64,000 bases of DNA from an uncultured Bacteroidales bacterium (GCA_905233685.1 CAJOEZ010000024.1:18235-82234); one strand, 5' to 3'; shown: positions 45,689 to 55,697, numbered from the stretch's first letter. The notes: generated by a model not told the origin, from the sequence alone. A program made the numbers and translations.

Positions 45689-48600
45689 GTCAAGGTGCTA
45701 ATTTTCAAGTGTTTCAAGCCTCGGCAGGGTCGGGGAAAACCTATACCATCGTCAAGGAGTACTTGAAGCTTTGCCTCAAGAACGAGCGGCAGGTGGATAA
45801 TTTCAGGCATATTTTGGCCATCACCTTCACTAACGCCTCGGCCAACGACATGAAGGCAAAGATTATTAGCCATTTGCAAGAAATCATCAATGACAAAGAG
45901 CCTGGCTCTATGGCCTCTGACCTTATCCAAGAACTGGGTATCAGCGAGGCCGAGCTAAAACACAACGCACAGCTCCTTATGACCCGTATCATCCACGATT
46001 ACAGCAGTTTCTGCGTCAGCACGATTGATGCTTTTGTGCAGAAACTGTCGCGCGCCTTTGCCCGCGATTTGGGCTTGCCGAGCCAGTATGCGGTAAGTAT
46101 TGATACTGAAGAAGTTGCGGAAACCATCACGGAGAACATCGGCCTTGAAATCAGCGATGAGAACACCTTCCTCGTGCAACTGCTCATGGATTTCAGCGAG
46201 AACCGTTTCGCCAACAATCAGACCAACAACCTTGCGTATCAGCTTGAGGTTTTTGTCGAGAAGCTGATGAGCGAGAAAGCCTATCAGAAGGAAGAGAACA
46301 ACAATATCAAGAATGTGGCTCAATACAAGCAAACACTTGATTTTCTGAATGATAAGATACGTTACTTCGAGCGGGAGATTAAGACCTTTGTGGAGCAGTT
46401 CAAGTCCATTGAGAAACGATACAACCTTGAAACTGAGGATTTTGCCTATGGGAGGAACGGCTTCGTGGCTTATGTGAATAAACTGGCCAACAAGGTCTAT
46501 GAGACTCCAAGTGCGCGTTTCAAGACGGTGGCGGAAACGGGGAGATGGTATTCGATAACGGCACAAAACAGATTTCAAGATGCTGATTTGGAACAGATTG
46601 GCAATGAAATTCAGAAAGTGCTGCTGCCTTTGTTGGAATGTTGTGAGAAGCGTATGGGACAGTTTCTGTTCTATATGTCGCAGCGCGATTTGCTCTATCT
46701 TTATGCGCTTCGGATGATTATCCGGGCGGAGTTTGAGCATTTGGCAAAAGAGGACGAGATTGTCCACATTTCGGAGTTCAACAAATTGCTCAATTCGGTG
46801 ATGGACGATTTTACGGTTCCCTTTGTGTATGAGCGCATTGGCGAGTATTTCAAACATGTTTTCGTCGACGAGTTTCAGGACACGTCAGTGCTGCAATGGC
46901 AGAATTTGTTACCGCTCATCGACAACGGCCTTTCTGCCGGCGCGATGAGCATGGTGGTCGGCGACGGCAAGCAGTCGATTTACCGTTTTCGCAGCGGCGA
47001 GGTGGAACAGATTGTGCAACTGCCTGAGATTTACGCCCTTCCAACGGACAAGAGCGAGACTGCCTTCCGACAATACCAACGGAATCTGGTGAAACACTTC
47101 AGTTTTCATAACCTTGGTTTTAATTTTCGATCGTATGAGGCTGTGGTTCAGTTCAATAACGCCTTTTTTGGAAAGGCTTTCAAACAGCTTTCGGAGCCTT
47201 TTCAAAATGTCTATCAGGACAAGAACGAGCGTTTTGGAAAGGAAGTGTCCATTGTCCAAAAGCCCAAGAAAAACGAGAAAGGCTTGGTACAAGTTGAGCT
47301 GTATAACGCTGAAAATCAGCCAGATTATTGTTTACAACGGATTGAATCCATTGTGCAAGAACTGACCCAGGAAAGAGGGTATGGTTTGGCTGACATTACG
47401 GTTTTGGTGCGCAATTCCAAGTTGGGCTCAGAGATTGCCAATTATCTGAACGACAAAGGAATACCTGTCATTTCCAATGATTCCATTTTGCTAAAATCGT
47501 CCAATAAGGTGCAGTTATTGGTGAACACTTTGCGTTATTTCCTGCATCCCGATAATGAGGTATATATCGCCAATATGTTGTATTATAGAAATTTAACACA
47601 ACATCCCGACTTTGATGGCCAAATTGACGGGCTGTTTGGGCAGGTGAAGGCGATTGCTCATGGAGAACAAGCCATCGAACCGATTATGGGCGTAGGCGAG
47701 GCTGGATTGTTCAGTAAACTCCTTTCCCAATCGACTTGCCTTTATGATTTATGTGCTTCATTGACAAGGATTTATCAGCTTGATTCGATTCTTGACGCTT
47801 TCCTGAATTACTTTTCGGAGGAGGTGTTCCAGTCTCAATCGGGAACCAAGGAGGGCATTCAAGATTTTCTTGCGTATTGGGAGAAGAAAAAAGAGGTTTT
47901 GTCGGTGAAGTCGGTGAGAGGCAATGCGCTGAATATCATGACTATACATAAGTCTAAAGGCTTGGAATTCAATGTGGTCATCTATCCCGATGCCATCACT
48001 GACTTGGACGAAAAGCAGAAAAATACGCCAGCTGAGGAATGGTTGACTCCGGAAGCACTTGATTTTGAGCCGATTCCGAATTTGGAGAAAGTGCTGTTCA
48101 AGTTGAACAAGTCAGCGGAAATGATGGGTGAGAAGGCTTTGCAACGCATTGAGAAAGAGCGTGATAGCAACCGTTTGGACAACCTGAACCTGCTTTATGT
48201 GGCTTTTACACGAGCCAAGCAGCGATTGTATGTCATGGCAAAACAAGGCAAGGACGACAAGCCGAACCTGATGCGTGATTTTCTTACCGATGATAAGCTT
48301 GACATTGAGATTAATAAAGTGTCGGACGACGAGGGAAGCGTAGTGTATCGTTTCGGTGATGCAGATTTCAAGAACCCAAATTCGAATCAATTTGTTGAAA
48401 ATGAGTCGGATGTATGGATGGATTCGCAAGCGGGAGATTGGTTCAGCAAAATTGAAGTCGATCCTGAGCCGAGTATGTTTTGGATGTCGCCTGAGGACGA
48501 CATGAAGCCGCGTGAATGGGGCGATTTGGTCCATGAGATTCTCTCCAAAATCCAGACGGTGGACGACATTGACTCGGCTTTGCAACCCTATCTGCTTGAA

Positions 48601-48945
48601 GGAACGCTTAACCAAGAAACGGCTGAAATGCTGAAAGACAGATTTTTACAGATGGCACATCATCCCATGATTGCCGCTGCTTTCGGCAAAGAAGCCAAGG
48701 TAAAGAACGAGTGCGAAATCCTCTGCAATGGCGAAATCCTCCGTCCCGACCGCTATGCAGAGCTTTCGGATGCCATCTATTTAATTGATTATAAGACGGG
48801 TAAAAAAGACGAAGCGCACCACATGCAGTTGAAAAACTATATTTTCGCCCTGCAAGGCATGGTGGCGAAGGAGATTCGTGCCTTTTTGGTCTATCTTTCC
48901 GATTCGATTGAGGTGGAAGCGGTGGCGATGGACACTTTGTTTTGA
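45685..48945 (+). CDS. AddA-like UvrD/Rep helicase-nuclease
   Basis: A 1086-residue SF1A helicase with a C-terminal RecB-type nuclease, like AddA, that processes double-strand breaks for recombination. Motifs: Walker A ASAGSGKTYTI (GSGKT 15-19), AITFTNASANDMK, motif II VFVDEFQDTS (~392), VGDGKQSIYRFRSG, MTIHKSKGLEF, and YVAFTRAKQRLYV (~837). The nuclease signature DYKTGKKDEAHHMQL lies at ~1034, after GDLVHEIL. It begins in the ATGA overlap with tamB, so it is coupled to it, an unusual pairing. An AddB partner gene is not adjacent. The end region before the next promoter is short. Confidence 0.88.
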   Translation: MSQGANFQVFQASAGSGKTYTIVKEYLKLCLKNERQVDNFRHILAITFTNASANDMKAKIISHLQEIINDKEPGSMASDLIQELGISEAELKHNAQLLMTRIIHDYSSFCVSTIDAFVQKLSRAFARDLGLPSQYAVSIDTEEVAETITENIGLEISDENTFLVQLLMDFSENRFANNQTNNLAYQLEVFVEKLMSEKAYQKEENNNIKNVAQYKQTLDFLNDKIRYFEREIKTFVEQFKSIEKRYNLETEDFAYGRNGFVAYVNKLANKVYETPSARFKTVAETGRWYSITAQNRFQDADLEQIGNEIQKVLLPLLECCEKRMGQFLFYMSQRDLLYLYALRMIIRAEFEHLAKEDEIVHISEFNKLLNSVMDDFTVPFVYERIGEYFKHVFVDEFQDTSVLQWQNLLPLIDNGLSAGAMSMVVGDGKQSIYRFRSGEVEQIVQLPEIYALPTDKSETAFRQYQRNLVKHFSFHNLGFNFRSYEAVVQFNNAFFGKAFKQLSEPFQNVYQDKNERFGKEVSIVQKPKKNEKGLVQVELYNAENQPDYCLQRIESIVQELTQERGYGLADITVLVRNSKLGSEIANYLNDKGIPVISNDSILLKSSNKVQLLVNTLRYFLHPDNEVYIANMLYYRNLTQHPDFDGQIDGLFGQVKAIAHGEQAIEPIMGVGEAGLFSKLLSQSTCLYDLCASLTRIYQLDSILDAFLNYFSEEVFQSQSGTKEGIQDFLAYWEKKKEVLSVKSVRGNALNIMTIHKSKGLEFNVVIYPDAITDLDEKQKNTPAEEWLTPEALDFEPIPNLEKVLFKLNKSAEMMGEKALQRIEKERDSNRLDNLNLLYVAFTRAKQRLYVMAKQGKDDKPNLMRDFLTDDKLDIEINKVSDDEGSVVYRFGDADFKNPNSNQFVENESDVWMDSQAGDWFSKIEVDPEPSMFWMSPEDDMKPREWGDLVHEILSKIQTVDDIDSALQPYLLEGTLNQETAEMLKDRFLQMAHHPMIAAAFGKEAKVKNECEILCNGEILRPDRYAELSDAIYLIDYKTGKKDEAHHMQLKNYIFALQGMVAKEIRAFLVYLSDSIEVEAVAMDTLF

Positions 48946-48971
48946 GCCGCCCGAATGTTTTTTCACTCATC

Positions 48972-49004
48972 TTGACATTTCTTTTCAAATAATTCCTACT
49001 TTTG
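48972..49004 (+). promoter_or_regulatory. promoter of secreted GWNW/Fn3/DUF1566 protein
   Basis: TTG at 48972-48974 and TACTTTTG at 48997-49004, 22 bases apart, slightly longer than usual. The leader to the ATG at 49073 is 68 bases. Confidence 0.5.
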
Positions 49005-49072
49005 CTATGCCAAATGCCGAAAAGCGTTTGGCGACATAATGGAAAGACGTTGAATGTTAAATTCGATTTAAA

Positions 49073-50554
49073 ATGAAGAAAATCAGCGTGTTATTATTGA
49101 TTTTGTTTGTGTTTGTAATGGCTATCCGACAAGGTCTTGCTCAAGAAGTAACGATAACTATAACCCCAGGATGGAATTGGATTGCCTGCCCGATGATGGA
49201 TACATTGGATTTTGAAGAGGCGATGGGTTCTTTCACTCCGATGGCGGGCGATATTATCAAGTCGCGATACCATTTTGCCGAGTATTATGAAGGTGTATGG
49301 GTTGGAAATATCCAGAAGTTTTTCCCTGGATCGGGTTACCATTACAAGTCAAATCGAACTGAGCCTGTCACTTTGACGTTTCAAATGCAACAACCCGTTT
49401 TGCAGACGGTTGTGACGACTTCGGAACCTTCCGATGTCACCGCCACGAGCGCGGTAGTGGGTGGCACTGTGACCATTGACGAAGGCAACCATGTCTATGC
49501 TCGTGGCGTATGTTGGGGCACGGAGCAGATGTCCAACGTGGATGGTGACCATACATCTAATGGTACTGACGCGGGCACTTTCACTACCATACTGATAGGA
49601 CTGGCCTCAAGCACTACTTATTATGTACGTGCCTATGCCGTAACGGATTACGGTCTTGCATACGGTGAGGAGCAGAGCTTTACCACACTTGAACACAGTG
49701 GCAACGACACCGTTCCCGAAGGTGCCATCGATGGGTTGTTCTCTGTTAGTACAATACAGCAAGTGTATTTCTCCCAAGGCAATTTGCAATACCAATACCA
49801 AGATTCAGTCACCGAGATTTGGCGGTTTGCAGAAAACCAGTATGACTATATTGGAAATGCCAACAATGGTTGGAGAGACCTGTTTGGCTGGGGCACAAGC
49901 GGATACGACCATGGTGCCAATTGCTACCAACCATGGGGCACAAGTACAACTTATGGCGACTATTATGCCTATGGCAATTGGAACAGCAATCTTAGCGATC
50001 AAAGCGGCATGGCCGATTGGGGTTACAATGCCATCTCGAATGGTGGCAATCAAGAAAATCTTTGGCGGACTTTGTCACAATCGGAGTGGGATTATGTTCT
50101 TTTTGCCCGTAATACCATTTCGGGTATTCGATTTGCCAAAGCTACAATAAGGGAACAAGTCATTGATACTGTGTTCCTTATGGATACTATTGTCATTGAT
50201 ACTGTTTTTCACGATGTTCACGGCATCGTATTGTTACCCGACAATTGGAGTGAATCGGCTTATTCATTGAATGATTCGAATGTGGTAGGAGCTCCATACG
50301 AAACCAATGTAATTATGGTTAATATGTGGGAGGTTTTGGAGGCTTGTGGTGTCGTCTTTTTGCCTGCCGCAGGCTATCGTTACGGAGCGTCCACTTATAA
50401 TTATCAGAATTCATACGGCTATTACTGGTCATCGACGTATGACGACAGCCGCTATGCCTATAGCATGGATTTCTCCGATAATTGGATATATTCGGACGAT
50501 AGCTTCTACCGTTACTTTGGCCGTAGTGTGCGCTTGGTCCGCAATGCTGAGTAG
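49073..50554 (+). CDS. secreted protein with GWNW, Fn3-like and DUF1566/FISUMP-like domains
   Basis: A 493-residue exported protein (signal peptide ending QGLAQ). Residues ~25-100 form one GWNW unit (PGWNWIACPMMDTLDFEEAM, GDIIKSRYHFAEYYEG, FPGSGYHYKSN), the same unit as at the end of the giant surface protein. Residues ~110-215 form an Fn3-like domain (YARGVCWG, YYVRAYAVTDYG, FTTL). From ~220 a C-terminal domain has VYFSQGNLQYQ, WRDLFGWGTSGYDHG, GYYWSSTYDDSRYAYSM and RSVRLV. The same domain pair occurs in the lipoprotein at 2305-4137. There is no lipobox and no type IX tail, so its location is uncertain. It is followed by the tricorn-like gene 91 bases later. Confidence 0.68.
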   Translation: MKKISVLLLILFVFVMAIRQGLAQEVTITITPGWNWIACPMMDTLDFEEAMGSFTPMAGDIIKSRYHFAEYYEGVWVGNIQKFFPGSGYHYKSNRTEPVTLTFQMQQPVLQTVVTTSEPSDVTATSAVVGGTVTIDEGNHVYARGVCWGTEQMSNVDGDHTSNGTDAGTFTTILIGLASSTTYYVRAYAVTDYGLAYGEEQSFTTLEHSGNDTVPEGAIDGLFSVSTIQQVYFSQGNLQYQYQDSVTEIWRFAENQYDYIGNANNGWRDLFGWGTSGYDHGANCYQPWGTSTTYGDYYAYGNWNSNLSDQSGMADWGYNAISNGGNQENLWRTLSQSEWDYVLFARNTISGIRFAKATIREQVIDTVFLMDTIVIDTVFHDVHGIVLLPDNWSESAYSLNDSNVVGAPYETNVIMVNMWEVLEACGVVFLPAAGYRYGASTYNYQNSYGYYWSSTYDDSRYAYSMDFSDNWIYSDDSFYRYFGRSVRLVRNAE

Positions 50555-50645
50555 TCTGTCTTGCCACGACCTGAGGTGTTTTAATCAGAGACGAATCATG
50601 AAAACTGAAAAATTGTTACAAATATAATCATAAAATTATAACAAT

Positions 50646-53600
50646 ATGAAAATCAAACAATTATTCCTTTCAATTCTGCTGTTGGGCGCAGTCAGCCTGA
50701 CGGCACAGGAGGAAGCCAAAATGTTGCGCTTCCCGACCATCCACGGCAACGACGTGGTGTTCACTTACGGTGGCGACCTTTACTCCGTCGACATTAAAGG
50801 CGGCGTGGCCCACAAACTTACGAACGATGCCAACGGCTATGAAATGTTCGCGCGTTTCTCACCCGATGGAAAACATTTAGCCTTCACAGGCCAATATGAT
50901 GGAAACACAGAGGTTTACGTCATGCCTTACCCCGAATGTGGCACGCCCACGCGCCTGACCTACACGCCCACTTTGGGCCGCGACGACATCAGCGACCGCA
51001 TGGGTCCGAACAACATCGTCATGGCGTGGAAGGACAACGAGAACATCGTGTTCCGCTCGCGCAAGGAGAGTTGGGACGACTTTGTGGGCCAACTTTTCAT
51101 CGCCAACATCAACGGCGGCTTGGCCGAGCAACTGCCCCTGCCCGAAGGCGGCTGGATTTCGTATTCGCCTGACGGTAAACAGATTGCGTACAACCGCGTG
51201 ATGCGCGAGTTCCGCACTTGGAAATACTATCGCGGCGGCATGGCTGACGACGTGTGGATTTACGACTTCAAGACGAAGAAAATCGAGAACATTACGAACA
51301 ACGTGGCGCAAGACATTTTCCCGATGTGGGTCGGTAACAAGGTGTATTTCTGCTCCGACCGCGACCGCACGATGAACCTTTTCTGCTATGACCGCAGCAC
51401 GAAACAGACCACGAAAGTGACGGACTATACCTATTATGATATTAAGTGGCCTTCGCTCGGCGACAAGGATATCGTTTATGAAAACGGCGGGCAACTGTTC
51501 CGTTACAACCTCGCCGACGGTAAGATTTATCCCATTCCCGTACAGATGGCCAACGACAACAAGTCTGTTCGCGATAAATATGTGGATGCCAGCAAGTTCA
51601 TCAACACAAGCAGTATTTCCCCCGATGGCAAGCGCGTGGCTTTCGGTGCCCGTGGCGATGTGTGGACGGTGCCGGTCAATTCGGGAATCACACGCAATTT
51701 GACTCAATCGGACAACGCCCACGACCGCAATGTGGCTTGGTCGCCCGATGGCAAATACATTGCCTACATCAGTGACCGCACGGGTGAGGATGAACTTTAC
51801 ATCCAAGCCCAAGACGGCAAGGAGGAAGCCATTCAACTGACTTCAAATTCAGACACGTACAAATACGGACCCACTTGGTCTCCCGACAGCAAGAGCATTC
51901 TTTGGTCTGACAAAATGAACCGTATCAGCATGGTTGAAGTGGCCTCGAAAAAGGTTACGGTGGTAGCCCAAAGCAAGGCCGGCGAGATGCGCGACTATTG
52001 CTGGTCGCCCGACAGCCGCTGGATTGCTTACGAAATGCCGAGCACCTTCTCAGTCAGCCAGATACATATTTATAATGTCGAAACTGGCAAGGACGAAACC
52101 GTCACTGATAGTTGGTACAACTCCTCGTCACCGGCTTTTGACAAGAACGGCAAGTACCTGTATTTCACCTCCGAGCGCGATTTCCGCCCAACTTACGGCT
52201 GGTTGGAGTGGAACCATGTCTATACGGATATGTCTAAAGTCTATCTGCTTACTTTACAGAAAGATACGCCTTCTCCGTTCATGACCGAGAACGATGAGGT
52301 GAAGACGGACGGCGAGAAAGAAGACAAGGAAGAATTCAAGCCTGAAGGTCCGAAAGACGCCCCCAAGGGCGGACCAAAAGGCGGTCCTAAGGGCGGCAAA
52401 CCTGATGGTAAACCCGAAGGCAAGAAGGAAGTCAAGGAAGTGAAGATTGACTTCGACGGCATTATGAATAGGGTAGTGGTGCTGCCTGTTAATGCAGGTC
52501 GCTATTGGAACCTGACGGGCGTTGAGGATGGTTTGTATTTTGTGGCCGTCGGTCGCAACGGCGGAGGCCTCAACTATTTTGATGCCAAGTCAAAGAAGGT
52601 CACGAACATAGGCGGTGGCATGGGTTACGAACTCTCCGCCGACGGCACAAAGATGCTCATGCGTGAAGGCCGTGGCTATAAGGTGATTAACGCCCCGAAA
52701 GGCCCCATGCCTGGCGGTGGCGGCCCAGGAGGAGGCGGAAAACCCGGTGAGCCTGGCAAGGGTGGTGGCGACGGTGAAATCGACCTCAGTAATATGAAGA
52801 AATGGGTCGATTTGCGCACCGAGTGGACGCAAATTTACGACGAGGCGTGGCGTCAGATGCGCGACTTCTTCTATGCGCCCAACATGCACGGCGTGGACTG
52901 GCCTGCGATGAAGGAGAAGTACGGCAAACTGCTGCCCTATTGCGCCGACCGCAACGATGTGAACTATCTCATTGGTGAACTGATTGGCGAAATCAACATC
53001 GGCCACGCCTACGTGGGCGACGGCGACCGTGTGAAGCCCGAGCGTATCCCGATGGGTATGCTGGGTTGCCGCATCCACCGCGACAAGTCGGGTTACTACC
53101 AGATTGACAAGATTTTGAAGGGCGAGAACTGGAACGAAAAGACCCGCTCGCCGCTGACCGAGGTCGGAGTGAACGCCAAGGAAGGCGACTACATCATCGC
53201 CATCGACGGACAGAGCACCAAGGACTTGAAGGACATGTACAGTGCCCTCATCGGCAAGGCGGACAAGGCGGTGCTGCTCACCTTAAATAATAAGGCTTCG
53301 GAGAGCGGCGCCCGTGATGTGGTGGTGAAGCCCATCGCTGACGAGACGGGCTTGTACTACTACAATTGGGTGCAGGGCAACGTGGAAAAAGTGAGCAAGG
53401 CCACCAACGGGCAGGTAGGTTACATCCACATCCCCGACATGGGAGTCGATGGCCTGAACGAGTTTGCTAAGTATTTCTATCCGCAGTTGGACAAGAAAGC
53501 CCTCATCATTGACGACCGTGGCAACGGCGGCGGCAACGTCAGCCCGATGATTGTAGAACGCTTGCGCCGCGAGTTGTCGATGTACGACATGATGCGCAAT

Positions 53601-54011
53601 TGTGAGCCGGAAACCAAGCCCACCCGCATGATGCTTGGACCTAAAGTGCTGTTGTTCAACAAGTATTCCGCTTCCGACGGCGACCTGTTCCCCTATCAGT
53701 TCAAGAAGCACAAGATTGGCACGACCATCGGAATGCGCTCATGGGGCGGCGTGGTTGGCATCCGTGGCAGCCTACCCTTCATCGACGGCGGCTCACTGAC
53801 CCGTCCTGAGTTTGCCCCCTTCGACGAGAACGGCAACTGGGTCATCGAAGGTTACGGCGTTGACCCTGACATCGTCATCGACAACGACCCCGCCCGCGAG
53901 TTTGAGGGCATCGATGACCAACTCAATAAGGCCATTGAGGTTATCCTCAAACAGATGAAGGACTATCCCGACATCCCTGAGATTCCTGCTTGGCCAGATA
54001 AGACGAAGTGA
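50646..54011 (+). CDS. tricorn-like S41 protease with WD/PD40 propeller and PDZ domains
   Basis: A 1121-residue exported protease (signal peptide to SLTAQE). Residues ~25-570 are beta-propeller PD40/WD repeats (FSPDGKHLAFTG, ISYSPDGKQIAY, VAWSPDGKYIAYISD, TWSPDSKSILWSD). A Lys/Gly/Pro-rich stretch at ~565-595 (GPKGGPKGG) and a Gly-rich one at ~685-705 interrupt the chain. A tricorn C1 domain, a PDZ domain (~800-890, DYIIAIDGQSTKDLKD) and an S41 catalytic domain follow. The His lies in IGHAYVGDGD (~787), the Ser in KYSASDGD (~1008) and the Glu in VIEGYGVDPDI (~1066); the tricorn Ser before the His is Gly here. It degrades peptides, probably in the periplasm. A strong terminator follows. Confidence 0.9.
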   Translation: MKIKQLFLSILLLGAVSLTAQEEAKMLRFPTIHGNDVVFTYGGDLYSVDIKGGVAHKLTNDANGYEMFARFSPDGKHLAFTGQYDGNTEVYVMPYPECGTPTRLTYTPTLGRDDISDRMGPNNIVMAWKDNENIVFRSRKESWDDFVGQLFIANINGGLAEQLPLPEGGWISYSPDGKQIAYNRVMREFRTWKYYRGGMADDVWIYDFKTKKIENITNNVAQDIFPMWVGNKVYFCSDRDRTMNLFCYDRSTKQTTKVTDYTYYDIKWPSLGDKDIVYENGGQLFRYNLADGKIYPIPVQMANDNKSVRDKYVDASKFINTSSISPDGKRVAFGARGDVWTVPVNSGITRNLTQSDNAHDRNVAWSPDGKYIAYISDRTGEDELYIQAQDGKEEAIQLTSNSDTYKYGPTWSPDSKSILWSDKMNRISMVEVASKKVTVVAQSKAGEMRDYCWSPDSRWIAYEMPSTFSVSQIHIYNVETGKDETVTDSWYNSSSPAFDKNGKYLYFTSERDFRPTYGWLEWNHVYTDMSKVYLLTLQKDTPSPFMTENDEVKTDGEKEDKEEFKPEGPKDAPKGGPKGGPKGGKPDGKPEGKKEVKEVKIDFDGIMNRVVVLPVNAGRYWNLTGVEDGLYFVAVGRNGGGLNYFDAKSKKVTNIGGGMGYELSADGTKMLMREGRGYKVINAPKGPMPGGGGPGGGGKPGEPGKGGGDGEIDLSNMKKWVDLRTEWTQIYDEAWRQMRDFFYAPNMHGVDWPAMKEKYGKLLPYCADRNDVNYLIGELIGEINIGHAYVGDGDRVKPERIPMGMLGCRIHRDKSGYYQIDKILKGENWNEKTRSPLTEVGVNAKEGDYIIAIDGQSTKDLKDMYSALIGKADKAVLLTLNNKASESGARDVVVKPIADETGLYYYNWVQGNVEKVSKATNGQVGYIHIPDMGVDGLNEFAKYFYPQLDKKALIIDDRGNGGGNVSPMIVERLRRELSMYDMMRNCEPETKPTRMMLGPKVLLFNKYSASDGDLFPYQFKKHKIGTTIGMRSWGGVVGIRGSLPFIDGGSLTRPEFAPFDENGNWVIEGYGVDPDIVIDNDPAREFEGIDDQLNKAIEVILKQMKDYPDIPEIPAWPDKTK

Positions 54012-54029
54012 TAGGTATAGACCTAACAG

Positions 54030-54062
54030 AAAAGCCCGTCAGAAGCATCTGGCGGGCTTTTT
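54030..54062 (+). terminator. Rho-independent terminator
   Basis: AAAGCCCGTCAGA pairs with TCTGGCGGGCTTT (one G-T pair) around a 4-base loop, followed by T. It separates the tricorn-like gene from the convergent dipeptidase gene and may serve both. Confidence 0.88.
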
Positions 54063-54079
54063 CATGTCAATCGAAAACC

Positions 54080-55693
54080 TTATTTCTTGGCGGTCTTCTT
54101 AGCAGGCGCTTTCTTAGCGGGAGCTTTTTTGGCTGGTGCCTTTTTTGCTGGAGCTTTCTTAGCGACCGGAGCTTTCTTTTCGGCTGTTGCTTTTTTAGCA
54201 GGGGCCTTATTTGCAGCTGCTTTCTTGGCTTCCGCCTTCGGCACATTCTTCAGGATGTCGCACATGAAGTCCCAGAACATCTGCACAGTCTTGATTTCGC
54301 AACGCTCGTCGGGCGAGTGCACACCGCGCAGGGTGGGGCCGAAGCTGATCATGTCCATGCCCGGAATCTTGTCGCCGATGAGGCCGCATTCCAGTCCGGC
54401 GTGGATGGCCCTGACCCTCGGCTCTTTCTTGTAGCGTTTCTTGTAGCAGCTCACGGCGATGTCCAAGATGGCGCTGTTGGGGTTGGGTGCCCAGCCCGGA
54501 TAGCCGTCGGTGTGCTCTACGTCGGCGTCGGCGAGGCTCCACACGGCTTCCACCATGTTGGCGATGTCTTGTTTCGACGACTCGATGGAACTGCGCTGCG
54601 AGGTCTGGATGAAGAAATAGCCTTCCTTCTTTTTGCACGAGGCGAGGTTAGTCGAGGTCTCCACAAAGTTCGGGATGGTCTGCGACATGGCGATAACGCC
54701 GTGCGGGCAGGCGTAGAGGCCGTTCAGCAGGTTGAATTGCGTCATTTCGTCGATGACCACATCGGGTTGAACTTCAGCCACTTCAACCGTGACTTTTAGT
54801 CCAGGTTCGGTCACTTGGTACTCTTGTTTGAAGTGCTTCTCCATGTCCTTCACATAGTGCTCGAAATCCTTCACGCAGTCGTTCGGGATGAAGGCTACAG
54901 CCATGGCTTCGCGTGCGATGGCGTTGCGCAGGTTGCCACCTTGGAAGTCGTAGAGCTGGAGGTCAAACCAAGTAGTAGCTTGCCACAGGATGCGGGTCAA
55001 CAGTTTGTTGGCGTTGGCGAGGTTCTTGTTGATGTCGTCGCCGCTATGGCCGCCTTTCAGGCCGCTCACGGTGATGCGGTAGGCAGTACTGTCTTCCGGA
55101 GCAGGCTCCAGTTCGTACCACACCTTAATAATGGTGTCCATTCCGCCAGCGCAGCCGATGCAAATCTCGCCTTCTTCCTCATTGTCGAGGTTGAGCAGGA
55201 TACGGCCGGTGATGTCCTTCGGGTCGAGTTTCATGGCGCCCGTCAGGCCGGTCTCTTCGTCCACGGTGAAGATGCACTCTAATGGACCGTGTTCCACCTT
55301 CGGGTCGGCGATGACGGCCAAGGCAGCAGCCACGCCGATGCCGTCGTCGGTGCCGAGAGTCGTGCCGTTGGCATGAAGCCACTCGCCCTTGATAACGGCC
55401 TCGATGGGGTCTTTCTCAAAGTCGTGCTTCTTGTCGTTGTTCTTCTCGCAAACCATGTCCATGTGGGCTTGCAGGATGACGGTCTGGCGGTCTTCCATGC
55501 CCTTGGTGGCGGGCACGCTCAGGATGATGTTGCCGCACGGCTCCTTGACGTACTTCACTTTATGGTCTTTGGCCCATTTTTCGAGATAGGCGACCATCTT
55601 TTCTTCTTTCTTCGAAGGACGAGGCACGTTCATGATGCCTTGGAACTCCTTCCAAATGCCAGCAGGCTTGAGTTTTAGGATGTTTTCGTTCAT
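54080..55693 (-). CDS. pepD: aminoacyl-histidine dipeptidase (M20) with Lys/Ala-rich tail
   Basis: A 537-residue di-zinc dipeptidase that splits Xaa-His dipeptides. Ligands: QAHMDMV (His 77, Asp 79), GTDDGIG (Asp 116), DEETGLTGA (Glu 146-147), the lid with GGHSGDDI, and the C-terminal HAGLECG. The ordinary domain ends near residue 486. It is followed by ~51 residues of KKAPAKKA-type repeats, like the tail of histone H1 or a bacterial Hc1-type protein, which normal PepD lacks. The tail could bind nucleic acid or polyanions, or could be a low-complexity expansion. The gene is last in an operon with rpe, 4 bases after its stop. Confidence 0.92.
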   Translation of the reverse strand: MNENILKLKPAGIWKEFQGIMNVPRPSKKEEKMVAYLEKWAKDHKVKYVKEPCGNIILSVPATKGMEDRQTVILQAHMDMVCEKNNDKKHDFEKDPIEAVIKGEWLHANGTTLGTDDGIGVAAALAVIADPKVEHGPLECIFTVDEETGLTGAMKLDPKDITGRILLNLDNEEEGEICIGCAGGMDTIIKVWYELEPAPEDSTAYRITVSGLKGGHSGDDINKNLANANKLLTRILWQATTWFDLQLYDFQGGNLRNAIAREAMAVAFIPNDCVKDFEHYVKDMEKHFKQEYQVTEPGLKVTVEVAEVQPDVVIDEMTQFNLLNGLYACPHGVIAMSQTIPNFVETSTNLASCKKKEGYFFIQTSQRSSIESSKQDIANMVEAVWSLADADVEHTDGYPGWAPNPNSAILDIAVSCYKKRYKKEPRVRAIHAGLECGLIGDKIPGMDMISFGPTLRGVHSPDERCEIKTVQMFWDFMCDILKNVPKAEAKKAAANKAPAKKATAEKKAPVAKKAPAKKAPAKKAPAKKAPAKKTAKK

Positions 55694-55697
55694 ACTT

